DNA of 8,208 bases. Source: an uncultured Acidobacteriota bacterium (GTDB lineage Bacteria > Acidobacteriota > Blastocatellia > Pyrinomonadales > Pyrinomonadaceae). This document shows, piece after piece, positions 1 to 6,699 of this stretch. The stretch is from contig CADEEU010000162.1 in assembly GCA_902826385.1 (NCBI GenBank), forward strand, positions 1 through 8,208, written 5' to 3'. Within the stretch, counting starts at the first letter, position 1. Each line of letters opens with the position of its first letter. The notes under the pieces are model-generated. The model was not told where the DNA came from. It saw only the letters and a list, made by a program, of their open reading frames with translations, and did not search any database. The position numbers were made by a program, and so were the translations under genes.

Positions 1-194
1 AGCGGATAGCGCTTGTGAGGGCAGAAATTTTCGATTGCGTGAAATGTGCCACCCACGTTATAAAGCGCGACCTCGGTGCCGTCTTTTAGTTTAACGGTTG
101 CTCCGCGGCCCGGAGGGACGGATTCGGCTTTGCCTACGGTAATCGTCTTTCCCTCGCGCTGCGGTTTACGTTTGTTCTCTTTGTGCTTACCCAT
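1..194 (-). CDS. Rieske-type [2Fe-2S] protein, N-terminal part (cut by window edge)
   Basis: Read on the minus strand from an ATG at 194-192, this frame stays open to the window edge and gives 64 complete residues. After a basic N-terminus (MGKHKENKRK) there is a beta-rich stretch, EVALYNVGGTFHAIENFCPH, at about residues 41-60. This matches the first half of small Rieske proteins: a strand pair, then the C-x-H cluster-binding motif (C58, H60). The second pair of ligands (C-x2-H) would lie beyond the edge and cannot be checked. Such proteins bind a [2Fe-2S] cluster with two Cys and two His, and act as soluble electron carriers or as subunits or domains of oxygenases and nitrite reductase (NirD, BphF-like). 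Which of these applies is not decidable here. No convincing ribosome binding site precedes the ATG. The gene is divergent from the CBS-domain gene. Confidence 0.75.
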   Translation of the reverse strand, partial: MGKHKENKRKPQREGKTITVGKAESVPPGRGATVKLKDGTEVALYNVGGTFHAIENFCPHKRYP

Positions 195-223
195 ACCCGA
201 TTCTGCTTCAAGTTTCGCCAATT

Positions 224-244
224 CAAATCGCAAATCGCAAATCG
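224..244. repeat. Tandem heptamer repeat, three CAAATCG units
   Basis: Three perfect head-to-tail copies of CAAATCG lie at 224-230, 231-237 and 238-244. The array sits in the divergent gap, about 30 bases upstream of the Rieske start and 70 bases upstream of the CBS start. Short heptameric tandem repeats in intergenic DNA are known from several bacterial groups, including cyanobacteria. Whether this is a regulator-binding array or simple slippage cannot be told from the sequence. Confidence 0.8.
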
Positions 245-300
245 ACATTAGCAAATTGCAGACTCTTGCTTTATCGCCGAAACTCAAACAAAATAAAGCA

Positions 301-306
301 AAGGAG
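301..306 (+). promoter_or_regulatory. Shine-Dalgarno site for the CBS gene
   Basis: AAGGAG lies 7 bases before the ATG at 314. It fixes the start of the CBS-domain gene downstream of the more 5' in-frame start at 266. Confidence 0.8.
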
Positions 307-313
307 TTGCCAA

Positions 314-775
314 ATGACCGAATCCGCAGCAAAGTCGCGAGTGCGGTGCCGCGACATAATGACCGGCAGCGTTAAGACCGCCACCCGCGAACACACATTA
401 AAAGACGTCGCCGCCCTGATGCGCGACGGCGACATGGGATCGGTGCCGGTCGTCGAAGGTGGAAAGCTGGTCGGCATTGTCACGGACCGCGACATCGTCG
501 TGCGTTCGATTGCCGAAGGCCGTGACGCCTCGACAAGCGTGGCGGAGGCAATGACGACCGATATTTTTGCGGTCAAACCCGACGATTTCGTTTTCGAAGC
601 CATCCGCCTCATGGGCGACAAACAGGTCCGCCGCGTGCCTGTGGTCGATAACGACGGAACGCTCGTCGGCATTATCGCGATGGCCGATATTGCACTTGAA
701 ATGGAGGATGAGAAGGAGATTGCAGAAACCTTAGAGGAAATTTCAAGCGGAAGCGCTTTTTGGAGCAAGAACTGA
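314..775 (+). CDS. Two-CBS-domain protein
   Basis: A 153-residue soluble protein made almost entirely of a tandem CBS (Bateman) pair. CBS1 covers about residues 10-68, starting RCRDIMTGSV and ending GIVTDRDIV. CBS2 covers about residues 78-133, with AMTTDIFAVKPDD and GIIAMADIAL. Each repeat keeps the loop acidic residue (TDRD, MAD) often used to bind the ribose of adenine nucleotides. In this family the pair usually senses AMP, ATP, NAD or S-adenosylmethionine, and stand-alone forms regulate partner proteins; the ligand here is unknown. The ATG at 314 is chosen because AAGGAG at 301-306 lies 7 bases upstream. The reading frame opens earlier, at 266, but that start has no such site. The stop codon overlaps the next gene's start by one base (TGATG), which points to translational coupling. 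Confidence 0.92.
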   Translation: MTESAAKSRVRCRDIMTGSVKTATREHTLKDVAALMRDGDMGSVPVVEGGKLVGIVTDRDIVVRSIAEGRDASTSVAEAMTTDIFAVKPDDFVFEAIRLMGDKQVRRVPVVDNDGTLVGIIAMADIALEMEDEKEIAETLEEISSGSAFWSKN

Positions 776-1392
776 TGGTAATTCGAACAGCCTTTTTATT
801 TCTCTTTTGCTGCGGCTTTGTAACTGGCCAAAGCGTCAATGTTGATGACATCAAGGCAAGCGGCAAGTTCACCACAAATCATTATGAAAACGGAGACTTA
901 GGAATTTCGATCGAGCTTCCGAAAGGCTGGCTCGGTTACGACGAAGAAACGAATAAAAAAACTCTTGATAAAGGTCACGAGTTGATTCGCCAGGACAAAT
1001 CCAAAGCGGCGGCCAAGAGGATTCACGAGTCTATATCGAAAACCAGGGTTTTGTTTCAGGTTTCTCCGGCCGCCGGAGGAGCTGGGATTTCCGTCGGAAT
1101 CGAGAGCGTGCCGGCCGGAATTTCTAGTCGGCAATATGCTGAATCAAATGTATCAATGCTTCGCGGAGTGCCCAACGTAAAACTAACGAAAGATATCTAT
1201 CATAAGTCTCTTGGCAACAAACCCTGGGAGACTTTTGATGTGGAAATGAGAGTAAACGGAGTGACGGTGAAGCAGCAATATTTTAACCGTGTTCAAAACG
1301 GAGTAGCCCTCTTTTTCATTGCTACGGTAGTTAATAGTATTTTCGAGAAAGATGTTTCGGACAGCCTTAGTTCAATCAAGTTTGTCCGTTAG
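775..1392 (+). CDS. Secreted protein of unknown function, PsbP/Mog1-like pattern
   Basis: A 205-residue protein with a clear N-terminal signal peptide. M-V-I-R is followed by a hydrophobic core TAFLFLFCCGFV, with a likely signal peptidase I cut near residues 18-19 (VTG-QS). The mature part begins with ENGDLGISIELPKGW (about 38-52), a 'short beta then P-x-x-W' opening. It ends with alternating beta strands (QQYFNRVQNGVALFFIATV, about 167-185) and a closing helix (DVSDSLSSIKF). This order resembles periplasmic proteins of the PsbP/Mog1/DcrB fold, but that is inference from pattern, not a recognised family hit. The ATG at 775 is preferred over TTG at 760 because GGAG at 762-765 lies 9 bases upstream and the signal peptide then starts normally. 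The gene looks richer in A and T than the Lon and Mre genes. It overlaps the CBS gene stop by one base and ends 5 bases before the small heat shock gene. Confidence 0.8.
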   Translation: MVIRTAFLFLFCCGFVTGQSVNVDDIKASGKFTTNHYENGDLGISIELPKGWLGYDEETNKKTLDKGHELIRQDKSKAAAKRIHESISKTRVLFQVSPAAGGAGISVGIESVPAGISSRQYAESNVSMLRGVPNVKLTKDIYHKSLGNKPWETFDVEMRVNGVTVKQQYFNRVQNGVALFFIATVVNSIFEKDVSDSLSSIKFVR

Positions 1393-1397
1393 CTCAT

Positions 1398-1769
1398 ATG
1401 GCCAAATCGACCAATCGTTATTTTCAGTTCCTCGGATCATCAAAGAATGCTCAATCAGGCAAGCTTTGGTATCCGGCGGCGGATGTTTACAAGACGCCGG
1501 AGGGATGGGTTGTGAAGGTCGAATTGGCGGGTGTGTCGGTCGAGGATGTGCAGATCGAGGTGCAGGGGAACGTTCTTTATATTGCGGGCTGTCGCAAAGA
1601 CAAGTCATACGCATTCGGAGCTTCATATCATCAGATGGAGATTACCTACAGCAGCTTCGAAAAGACCTTGAAATTCCCGGCCTCGATCGAAGGCGTTTCG
1701 CTCGATCATATGTTCGAGAACGGGCTGCTTATCATTCGCCTCCGAAAAGGAGAGGCAGTAGAAGCGTGA
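1398..1769 (+). CDS. Small heat shock protein, Hsp20/alpha-crystallin family
   Basis: A 123-residue ATP-independent holdase that binds unfolding proteins and keeps them refoldable or degradable. The alpha-crystallin domain fills about residues 25-115. It opens with WYPAADVYKTPEGWVVKVEL, continues with AGVSVEDVQIEVQGNVLYI and the YHQMEITYSSFEKTLKFP segment, and closes with the signature-like HMFENGLLIIRLRK (A-x-x-x-n-G-x-L type, with F-E-N-G-L-L). The N-terminal arm is short, about 24 residues. After RLRK only GEAVEA remains, so the C-terminal I-x-I/V anchor that many family members use to build large oligomers is missing. The start is 5 bases after the upstream stop and has no clear Shine-Dalgarno site, so translation may rely on coupling. 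lon follows 27 bases downstream, giving a holdase-protease pair. Family assignment is firm; oligomer state is inference. Confidence 0.93.
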   Translation: MAKSTNRYFQFLGSSKNAQSGKLWYPAADVYKTPEGWVVKVELAGVSVEDVQIEVQGNVLYIAGCRKDKSYAFGASYHQMEITYSSFEKTLKFPASIEGVSLDHMFENGLLIIRLRKGEAVEA

Positions 1770-1796
1770 TCAAATTCGTCTAATTTGGTGGACATT

Positions 1797-4262
1797 ATGG
1801 CGGAAGAGAATAAACAAGAACAACCACAAGCCGAAACGGAACCGAAGCCGGAAACGTTCGAGATAGCGGTGCTCCCGCTGCAGAACACGACGCTCTTTCC
1901 GGAGACGGTCGTACCGCTGGCGGTGGGCCGCGACCGCTCTATGAAGGCGGTCGAGGCCGCGTTGTCCACCGAAGAAAAGCTTATTGCGTGCGTCACCACA
2001 AAGACCGAGAACGTGACCGGCGACGACGCAAAATACGAAGACCTTTATCAGGTCGGCACGATGGTCAACATCAAACGCATGATGCGCAACGAGGGCGTCA
2101 TGCAGCTGATCGTACAGGGGCTGGACAGATTTAAGGTTACCGAATGGACGCAGGCCGAGCCTTTTCTGCGGGCGAAATGCGAGATATTGCCGGACCTTAC
2201 CCGAACGGACGATGAAGAGATCGAAGCCTTGAAACGCAATATCCAGGGCATGATCCAGGAAGCCCTGGCTCTGTTGCCGAACATCCCGCCCGAGATACGC
2301 ATGGCCGTGATGACACAGCAGGACCCGGTGCAGCTTTCGTATTTTCTTGCGTCGGTGCTTGACCTCGGCGTCGAGACCGAGCAGAGAATGCTCGAATCGA
2401 ACACCGTCGACGAACTGCTGACCCTGACCCATGCTGCTTTGGCCCGCGAGGTCGAGATCATGCAGATCCGGTCGAAGATCGCGACCGAGGCACAGGGAGA
2501 GATGGACAAGTCGCAGCGTGATTACGTCCTGCGGCAGCAGATGAAGGCGATCCAAAAGGAGCTTGGCGAGGACGAATCGGGCGAAAAAGCCGAGGCCGGA
2601 CAGCTTAGGGAAAGGCTTGAAACGGCCGACCTGCCAGATGAAGTTCGGAAAGAAGCGGAACGTGAATTGAAGCGGATGGAGCAGCTTCCGCAGACGGCTC
2701 CCGACTATCACGTTATCCGCACCTATCTCGAATACGTTCTCGAATTACCTTGGCGGAAATCGAGCGAAGAAAAACTCGATCTGAACGAGGCACGAAAGAT
2801 TTTGGACGAGGACCATTACGGCCTCGAGGACATAAAGGAACGCATTTTGGAATCGCTCGCGGTTGTTAAGCTCCGGCCCGATTCTAAAAGCCCGATTCTG
2901 CTGTTCGTCGGACCTCCGGGCGTTGGTAAAACAAGCTTGGGCCGCTCAATAGCGAGAGCACTTGGACGCGAGTTTGAACGGTTATCCTTAGGCGGAATGC
3001 GGGACGAGGCCGAGCTTCGCGGGCATCGGCGGACCTACATCGGTGCAATGCCGGGCCGGATCGTACAGGCCTTGCGACGAGTCGGCGTAAATAATCCGGT
3101 GATGATGCTCGACGAGATCGACAAACTCGGCAACGATTACCGCGGCGATCCGTCGGCGGCGCTTCTCGAAATTCTCGACCCGGCACAGAACAACACCTTC
3201 CGCGATAACTATCTCGATTTGCCGTTCGATCTGTCGAAGGTGTTCTTCATCGCAACGGCCAACCAGCTTCAGCCGATCCCGATGCCGCTCCGCGACCGCA
3301 TGGAGATCATCCAACTCGCCGGCTACAGCGACCGCGAAAAACTGAATATCGCAAAGCAATATCAAGTGGCGAGGCAGTTGAAGGAAAACGGCGTCACGCC
3401 GGAACAGCTTGAGATAACGGACGACGCGTTGAACTTGCTGATCACACGGTACACGCGCGAAGCGGGTGTGCGGCAGCTCGAACGGACAATCGGAAATCTG
3501 GCCCGCAAAGTTGCCTTGAAAGTCGCCGAAGGAGCGACCGAAAAGATCATAATCACTGCCGCGGATGTGAAGGAATATTTAGGATCTCCCCGGTTCTTCC
3601 CGGAAGAAGCACGAAAAGAATTGCCGCCCGGCGTCGCGACCGGAATGGCGTGGACCGAGATGGGCGGCGAGGTTTTGTTTATCGAGGCAACCGCACTTCC
3701 CGGCGGCAGCGGCCTGACGCTGACTGGCCAGCTCGGCGAGGTTATGAAGGAATCGGCCCAGGCGGCCCGCAGCTACCTGTGGTCTCATGCGTCGGAGCTC
3801 GGCATCGACCCTGAGGCAATCAAGCACAACGGCGTTCACGTCCACGTTCCCGCTGGCGCAATTCCAAAGGACGGCCCTTCAGCCGGTGTGACAATGACAT
3901 CGGCACTGGCGTCGCTTTACACCGGACGGAAAGTTCGGTCAGATACCGCCATGACCGGCGAGATCACGCTTTCCGGGTTGGTCTTTCCTGTCGGCGGCGT
4001 GAAAGAGAAAGTCCTGGCCGCTCACCGTGCGGGAATACGCCGGATCATCCTGCCCGCCCAGAACGAGCCGGACATCGAAGAGATACCTGAAGACTTGCGT
4101 AAAGAGCTTGAGGTCGTCCCCGTCAAACACATCAGCGAAGTGATCGCCGCCGCGCTTGAGAAAACTCCTTCAGCCGAAGCCGTAAAACCCTTCGTCATCC
4201 CCGCCGGCGAGAACGGCCGCGAAATTCAAGAACCGCTGATCGCGAAGGAGAGCGACGTGTAG
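1797..4262 (+). CDS. lon: ATP-dependent protease Lon (LonA)
   Basis: An 821-residue cytoplasmic AAA+ serine protease that unfolds and degrades misfolded and regulatory proteins. Domains in order: N-terminal LON substrate-binding domain from about residue 20 (FEIAVLPLQNTTLFPETVVP) to 210; a helical linker; the AAA+ module; and the C-terminal peptidase. Walker A is GPPGVGKT at 372-379 (K378). Walker B is MMLDEID with D439 and E440. The catalytic Ser-Lys dyad is S695 in KDGPSAGVTM and K736 in PVGGVKEKVLAAHRAG. Length is near the usual 780-820, with roughly 30 extra residues after the normal end (from about 789, KTPSAEAVKPF onwards) of unknown role. ATG at 1797 is chosen because GGTGG at 1787-1791 precedes it by 5 bases; upstream in-frame TTG (1785) and GTG (1788) overlap that site. 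The gene lies directly downstream of an Hsp20 gene, and a REPIN-like repeat begins at its stop. Confidence 0.98.
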   Translation: MAEENKQEQPQAETEPKPETFEIAVLPLQNTTLFPETVVPLAVGRDRSMKAVEAALSTEEKLIACVTTKTENVTGDDAKYEDLYQVGTMVNIKRMMRNEGVMQLIVQGLDRFKVTEWTQAEPFLRAKCEILPDLTRTDDEEIEALKRNIQGMIQEALALLPNIPPEIRMAVMTQQDPVQLSYFLASVLDLGVETEQRMLESNTVDELLTLTHAALAREVEIMQIRSKIATEAQGEMDKSQRDYVLRQQMKAIQKELGEDESGEKAEAGQLRERLETADLPDEVRKEAERELKRMEQLPQTAPDYHVIRTYLEYVLELPWRKSSEEKLDLNEARKILDEDHYGLEDIKERILESLAVVKLRPDSKSPILLFVGPPGVGKTSLGRSIARALGREFERLSLGGMRDEAELRGHRRTYIGAMPGRIVQALRRVGVNNPVMMLDEIDKLGNDYRGDPSAALLEILDPAQNNTFRDNYLDLPFDLSKVFFIATANQLQPIPMPLRDRMEIIQLAGYSDREKLNIAKQYQVARQLKENGVTPEQLEITDDALNLLITRYTREAGVRQLERTIGNLARKVALKVAEGATEKIIITAADVKEYLGSPRFFPEEARKELPPGVATGMAWTEMGGEVLFIEATALPGGSGLTLTGQLGEVMKESAQAARSYLWSHASELGIDPEAIKHNGVHVHVPAGAIPKDGPSAGVTMTSALASLYTGRKVRSDTAMTGEITLSGLVFPVGGVKEKVLAAHRAGIRRIILPAQNEPDIEEIPEDLRKELEVVPVKHISEVIAAALEKTPSAEAVKPFVIPAGENGREIQEPLIAKESDV

Positions 4263-4397
4263 CCTGGGAACGCAGGCGCCCTCGCCTGCACGCCGCCGTA
4301 GTTTGGCGGCGAACTGACGAGGCAAATTAGTACCGCAAATATCCGGCGTTCGTTCGTGCTTCGCACTCATGCAGGCGAGGGCGCCTGCGTTCCCGGG
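4263..4397. repeat. REPIN-like inverted repeat element
   Basis: Two 28-base arms, 4263-4290 and 4370-4397, are reverse complements with a single mismatch (a G-T wobble, 4265 with 4395). Bases 4266-4290 pair perfectly with 4370-4394. Each arm is itself a small palindrome, GCAGGCG-4 bases-CGCCTGC (left copy 4272-4289). Two such palindromes in inverted orientation is the architecture of REPINs, the doublet form of bacterial REP elements. The 79-base centre holds a further hairpin at 4291-4311 (CGCCGCC, 7-base loop, GGCGGCG) and a small GTGC-TTC-GCAC at 4356-4366. It starts immediately after the lon stop. It could stabilise or end the lon transcript, though no T-tract follows. No transposase is encoded nearby. 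Confidence 0.85.
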
Positions 4398-4618
4398 ATT
4401 CTCTACACTCCAACCCCAAAAAAATCTTTGCAAAATAACGATTTTCTGCGTTTTTCCAGTAGAAAATTGTCCCTCAATAAGTGTATGCTTTTAGGTTAGA
4501 CGTTTCGAAGAAAGGTCACTTCCTTCAAATCTACCCTTGAGCGATGTTTTAGCCGGCAAAGCAGCATCTCCGAAACAGTGAGAGAGTGCGTAATCCACAC
4601 TTCACATAACAACTTAAA
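4398..4618 (+). promoter_or_regulatory. Gene-free leader upstream of mreB
   Basis: These 221 bases between the inverted repeat and mreB contain no credible gene. They are AT-rich from about 4420 to 4500 and then more mixed. The position implies the promoter of the mre operon. A TATGCT at 4484-4489 resembles a -10 box, but no matching -35 lies 16-18 bases upstream, so I do not call a promoter. There is no Shine-Dalgarno sequence just before the mreB ATG. The stretch from about 4500 onward may be an untranslated leader, which is inference. Confidence 0.4.
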
Positions 4619-5665
4619 ATGGCGTTAAAATCTTTATTTAGTTTATTTTCCAGCGATCTCGCAATCGATCTTGGCACCGCGAATACGCTGGTCTACGCGA
4701 AGGGCCGCGGCATTGTCGTCAGCGAACCGTCGATCGTCGCGATCAACAAGGTAACCAATCAAGTCGAAGCGGTAGGCCGCGACGCGAAAGAGATGCTCGG
4801 GCGAACGCCGGGCAACATCGTCGCGATCCGTCCGATGAAGGACGGCGTGATCGCCAATTTCGAAGTTACCGAGAAGATGCTCCAGCACTTCATCCGCAAG
4901 GCACACAACGGCAAATCGTGGGTTCGCCCGCGTGTCGTCATCGGCATCCCGTCGGAGATCACGCAAGTTGAAAGACGAGCCGTTGAAGACAGCGCATATC
5001 GAGCCAAGGCAAGCGAGGTCTATCTGGTTGAAGAAGCGATGGCAGCCGCGATCGGTGCCGGACTTCCGATCACCGAACCGCACGGCAACATGGTTGTCGA
5101 TATCGGCGGCGGAACGACGGACATCGCGGTAATCTCACTGTCGGGTATCGTGTATTCGCGTGCCGTCCGCGTCGCCGGCAACGAGATGGACGAGGCGATC
5201 ACGCAGTACATCAAGCGCAAGTACAACCTTTTGATCGGCGAGCGTACGGCCGAGGCGATCAAGATCGGACTCGGATCGGCCTTTCCGCTCGATGAGCCGC
5301 TTTCGATGGACGTTCGCGGCCGTAACCTGATCGAGGGTATCCCGAAGACCATCACGATGACCGACGAAGAGGTCCGCGAGGCGCTGTCCGACGCGGTCTC
5401 GACGATCATCAACGCCGTCCGCGTCGCCCTCGAACGCACACCGCCCGAGCTTTCCGCAGACATCGTCGAACGCGGCATCGTCCTGACCGGCGGCGGTGCA
5501 CTGCTCAAAAATTTAGACAAACGTCTGACAATCGAAACCGGCCTGCCGGTCGTCATCTCCGACGACCCTCTCTCATCGGTGGTGCTCGGCACCGGCAAGA
5601 TGCTCTCCGATTTTGAACTGCTCAAACGCGTCAAGTGGGATAATTCACTAATGACTGGAAGTTAA
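4619..5665 (+). CDS. mreB: Rod shape-determining actin homologue MreB
   Basis: A 348-residue bacterial actin that forms membrane-bound, ATP-dependent filaments and positions the lateral wall synthesis complex. The N-terminus MALKSLFSLFSSD is a short amphipathic segment of the type that anchors MreB to the inner membrane. Phosphate loop 1 is DLGTANT (17-23). Phosphate loop 2 is VVDIGGGTTD (159-168). The adenosine motif is IVLTGGGALL (287-296). Length fits the family (about 335-350). The ATG at 4619 gives the conserved N-terminus, although no ribosome binding site is visible upstream (TAACAACTTAAA). It is the first gene of the operon mreB-mreC-unknown-mreD-mrdA and is separated from mreC by 86 bases that carry a heptamer array. 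Confidence 0.98.
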   Translation: MALKSLFSLFSSDLAIDLGTANTLVYAKGRGIVVSEPSIVAINKVTNQVEAVGRDAKEMLGRTPGNIVAIRPMKDGVIANFEVTEKMLQHFIRKAHNGKSWVRPRVVIGIPSEITQVERRAVEDSAYRAKASEVYLVEEAMAAAIGAGLPITEPHGNMVVDIGGGTTDIAVISLSGIVYSRAVRVAGNEMDEAITQYIKRKYNLLIGERTAEAIKIGLGSAFPLDEPLSMDVRGRNLIEGIPKTITMTDEEVREALSDAVSTIINAVRVALERTPPELSADIVERGIVLTGGGALLKNLDKRLTIETGLPVVISDDPLSSVVLGTGKMLSDFELLKRVKWDNSLMTGS

Positions 5666-5673
5666 ATTGAGTC

Positions 5674-5747
5674 TCAAGTCCAAAGGCCCAGGTCCAAGGT
5701 CATAAAGCCGGCGACTTGGGACGTTGGATCTTGGACACGGGACTTGA
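5674..5747. repeat. Inverted array of degenerate heptamers (mreB-mreC gap)
   Basis: Between mreB and mreC the sequence breaks into exact 7-base units. The left half has four: TCAAGTC (5674), CAAAGGC (5681), CCAGGTC (5688) and CAAGGTC (5695). After an 11-base centre (5702-5712) there are five units in the opposite sense: GACTTGG (5713), GACGTTG (5720), GATCTTG (5727), GACACGG (5734) and GACTTGA (5741). Reverse-complemented, the right units share the left pattern (roughly C-A-A-n-G-T-C). The outermost 8 bases, TCAAGTCC at 5674-5681 and GGACTTGA at 5740-5747, pair perfectly, so the transcript could fold into an imperfect long hairpin ending 4 bases before the mreC ATG. Intergenic heptamer repeats are known in several bacterial groups; function is unknown. 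Confidence 0.8.
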
Positions 5748-5751
5748 ATAG

Positions 5752-6642
5752 ATGGTTGAACGAAGTCAAAAAGAAGTTTGGCGGATGACGCCTTGGCTTG
5801 TGGTCGTTCTGCTGTTGGGCAATTTTCTGCTGATGGCTTTCGATGCGCGTCAGGTTACGTCCGGCCAGCGCATTATTCGCGTGTGGGCCCAGACGGCTGC
5901 GGATTTCGTCCAGTCTCCTGTTACTACGGTAACCGCCGGTGTTTCCAATTATTTTTCTTCCTTCGCAAACCTGCGTACGGCCCAGTCCGAGAATGATGAG
6001 CTCAAACAACGCATCCAGGAACTGGAGGTCGAGGTAAAGGGCAGCTCGGACCTTGTTGCCGAGAATGAACGGCTTCGCGGTCTTCTCGATCTAAAGGCGG
6101 CGAGCAAGTATAAGGTGCTCAATGCCCGCATCATCGGACGTGACCCATCCGTCTGGTTCGATTCTTCGATCGTCAACCGCGGCAGCATGGATGGCATAAA
6201 GCTGAACATGCCGGTCGTAACGAACGGCGGGCTTGTCGGCCGCGTGACGGCTGTAGGGCCGCTGACCGCGCAGGTCGATTTGATAACGAGAGACAAATCA
6301 GGCGTTGGCGGAGTGGTCGGCGAGATCGGCGGTTCGAACGCCCTCGGGGTCATCTCCGGCACCAGCAAGCAAAACGTAGTCGAGATGCGATACGTCGCCG
6401 GCAGCATCGATGTACAGGTCGGGCAGATCGTTTACACCAGCGGACAGGACGGCATCTACCCGGCCGGACTAAAGATCGGCGAAATCGTAGAGGTTGTGAG
6501 CGGTTCTGCAACGACCCCGCATAAAATATTTCTCAGGCCGAGTTCAGGCCTCGACTCGATGCAAGAGGTAGCCATCCTCCTGTACGAGCCGCCAGCCAAA
6601 CCGGAGTTCGAGCAGACACTCACCGCTCCGAAGAAAAAATAG
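5752..6642 (+). CDS. mreC: Rod shape-determining protein MreC
   Basis: A 296-residue bitopic inner-membrane protein that links cytoplasmic MreB and MreD to periplasmic PBP2 and activates wall elongation. Residues 1-12 are a short charged cytoplasmic end. Residues 13-30 (TPWLVVVLLLGNFLLMAF) form the single membrane helix. A coiled coil runs about 72-114 (SENDELKQRIQELEVEV, then ENERLRGLLDL). The twin beta-barrel MreC domain covers about 118-280, with DPSVWFDSSIVNRGSMDG and MPVVTNGGLVGRV as typical landmarks. A short Pro/Lys tail ends the protein. Length is usual (about 270-330). The ATG at 5752 is used. ATG at 5785, preceded by GGCGG, is a possible alternative that removes only the cytoplasmic end. 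A weak GGGA at 5739-5742 lies inside the heptamer hairpin. Confidence 0.95.
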   Translation: MVERSQKEVWRMTPWLVVVLLLGNFLLMAFDARQVTSGQRIIRVWAQTAADFVQSPVTTVTAGVSNYFSSFANLRTAQSENDELKQRIQELEVEVKGSSDLVAENERLRGLLDLKAASKYKVLNARIIGRDPSVWFDSSIVNRGSMDGIKLNMPVVTNGGLVGRVTAVGPLTAQVDLITRDKSGVGGVVGEIGGSNALGVISGTSKQNVVEMRYVAGSIDVQVGQIVYTSGQDGIYPAGLKIGEIVEVVSGSATTPHKIFLRPSSGLDSMQEVAILLYEPPAKPEFEQTLTAPKKK

Positions 6643-6699
6643 TTTTTTGTCCACGTCCGCGTTAATGTTGGTCGACTCCATTAAGATAGCGAAAGATCA
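6643..6699. other. Short mreC to membrane-gene spacer
   Basis: A 57-base gap that opens with six T bases just after the mreC stop. No hairpin typical of an intrinsic terminator stands before the T run, and no clear promoter is seen, so read-through from mreC into the next gene is the simplest reading. A weak purine stretch, GCGAAAG at 6690-6696, precedes the next ATG. Confidence 0.4.

Larger units (their letters stand above)
195..313. promoter_or_regulatory. Divergent intergenic region between Rieske and CBS genes
   Basis: This 119-base gap separates two divergently read genes and should hold the promoters of both. It is AT-richer than its surroundings and contains the heptamer repeat listed separately. 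I could not assign a convincing -35/-10 pair on either strand. A strong Shine-Dalgarno sequence, AAGGAG, lies at 301-306 at its right end and belongs to the CBS gene. The promoter role is inferred from gene orientation only. Confidence 0.4.

Noticed and set aside
270..298. Possible promoter TTTATC / AAATAA upstream of the CBS gene
   Set aside because: Elements are poorly matched or spaced, and a start from them would fall on or within the ribosome binding site at 301-306.
76..375. Plus-strand 99-codon open frame at the left end
   Set aside because: Overlaps the Rieske gene on the other strand and the true start of the CBS gene; low-complexity Ser/Pro/Arg composition without a domain.
1352..1783. 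143-codon plus-strand frame across the Hsp20 gene
   Set aside because: Runs through the conserved Hsp20 coding region in another frame and shows no family features.
1770..2711. Long minus-strand open frame (313 codons) opposite the 5' part of lon
   Set aside because: It lies wholly opposite well-conserved Lon coding sequence, is rich in His, Arg, Leu and Phe with no recognisable domain, and is the usual shadow of GC-biased codon use.
4263..4397. Intrinsic terminator for lon
   Set aside because: The structure would be very stable, but no T-tract follows either arm, and the doublet palindrome architecture fits a repeat element better.
4484..4489. -10 box TATGCT for mreB
   Set aside because: No acceptable -35 hexamer lies 16-18 bases upstream, and the TG before it is not correctly spaced for an extended -10.
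5020..5634. 204-codon minus-strand open frame inside mreB
   Set aside because: Ser/Arg/Thr-rich shadow of the MreB reading frame, with no motif and no ribosome binding site.
6634..6648. A6-TAG-T6 symmetry over the mreC stop codon
   Set aside because: The A run encodes the Lys-rich tail; a 6-pair A-T stem with a 3-base loop is too weak to be a terminator and is probably chance.
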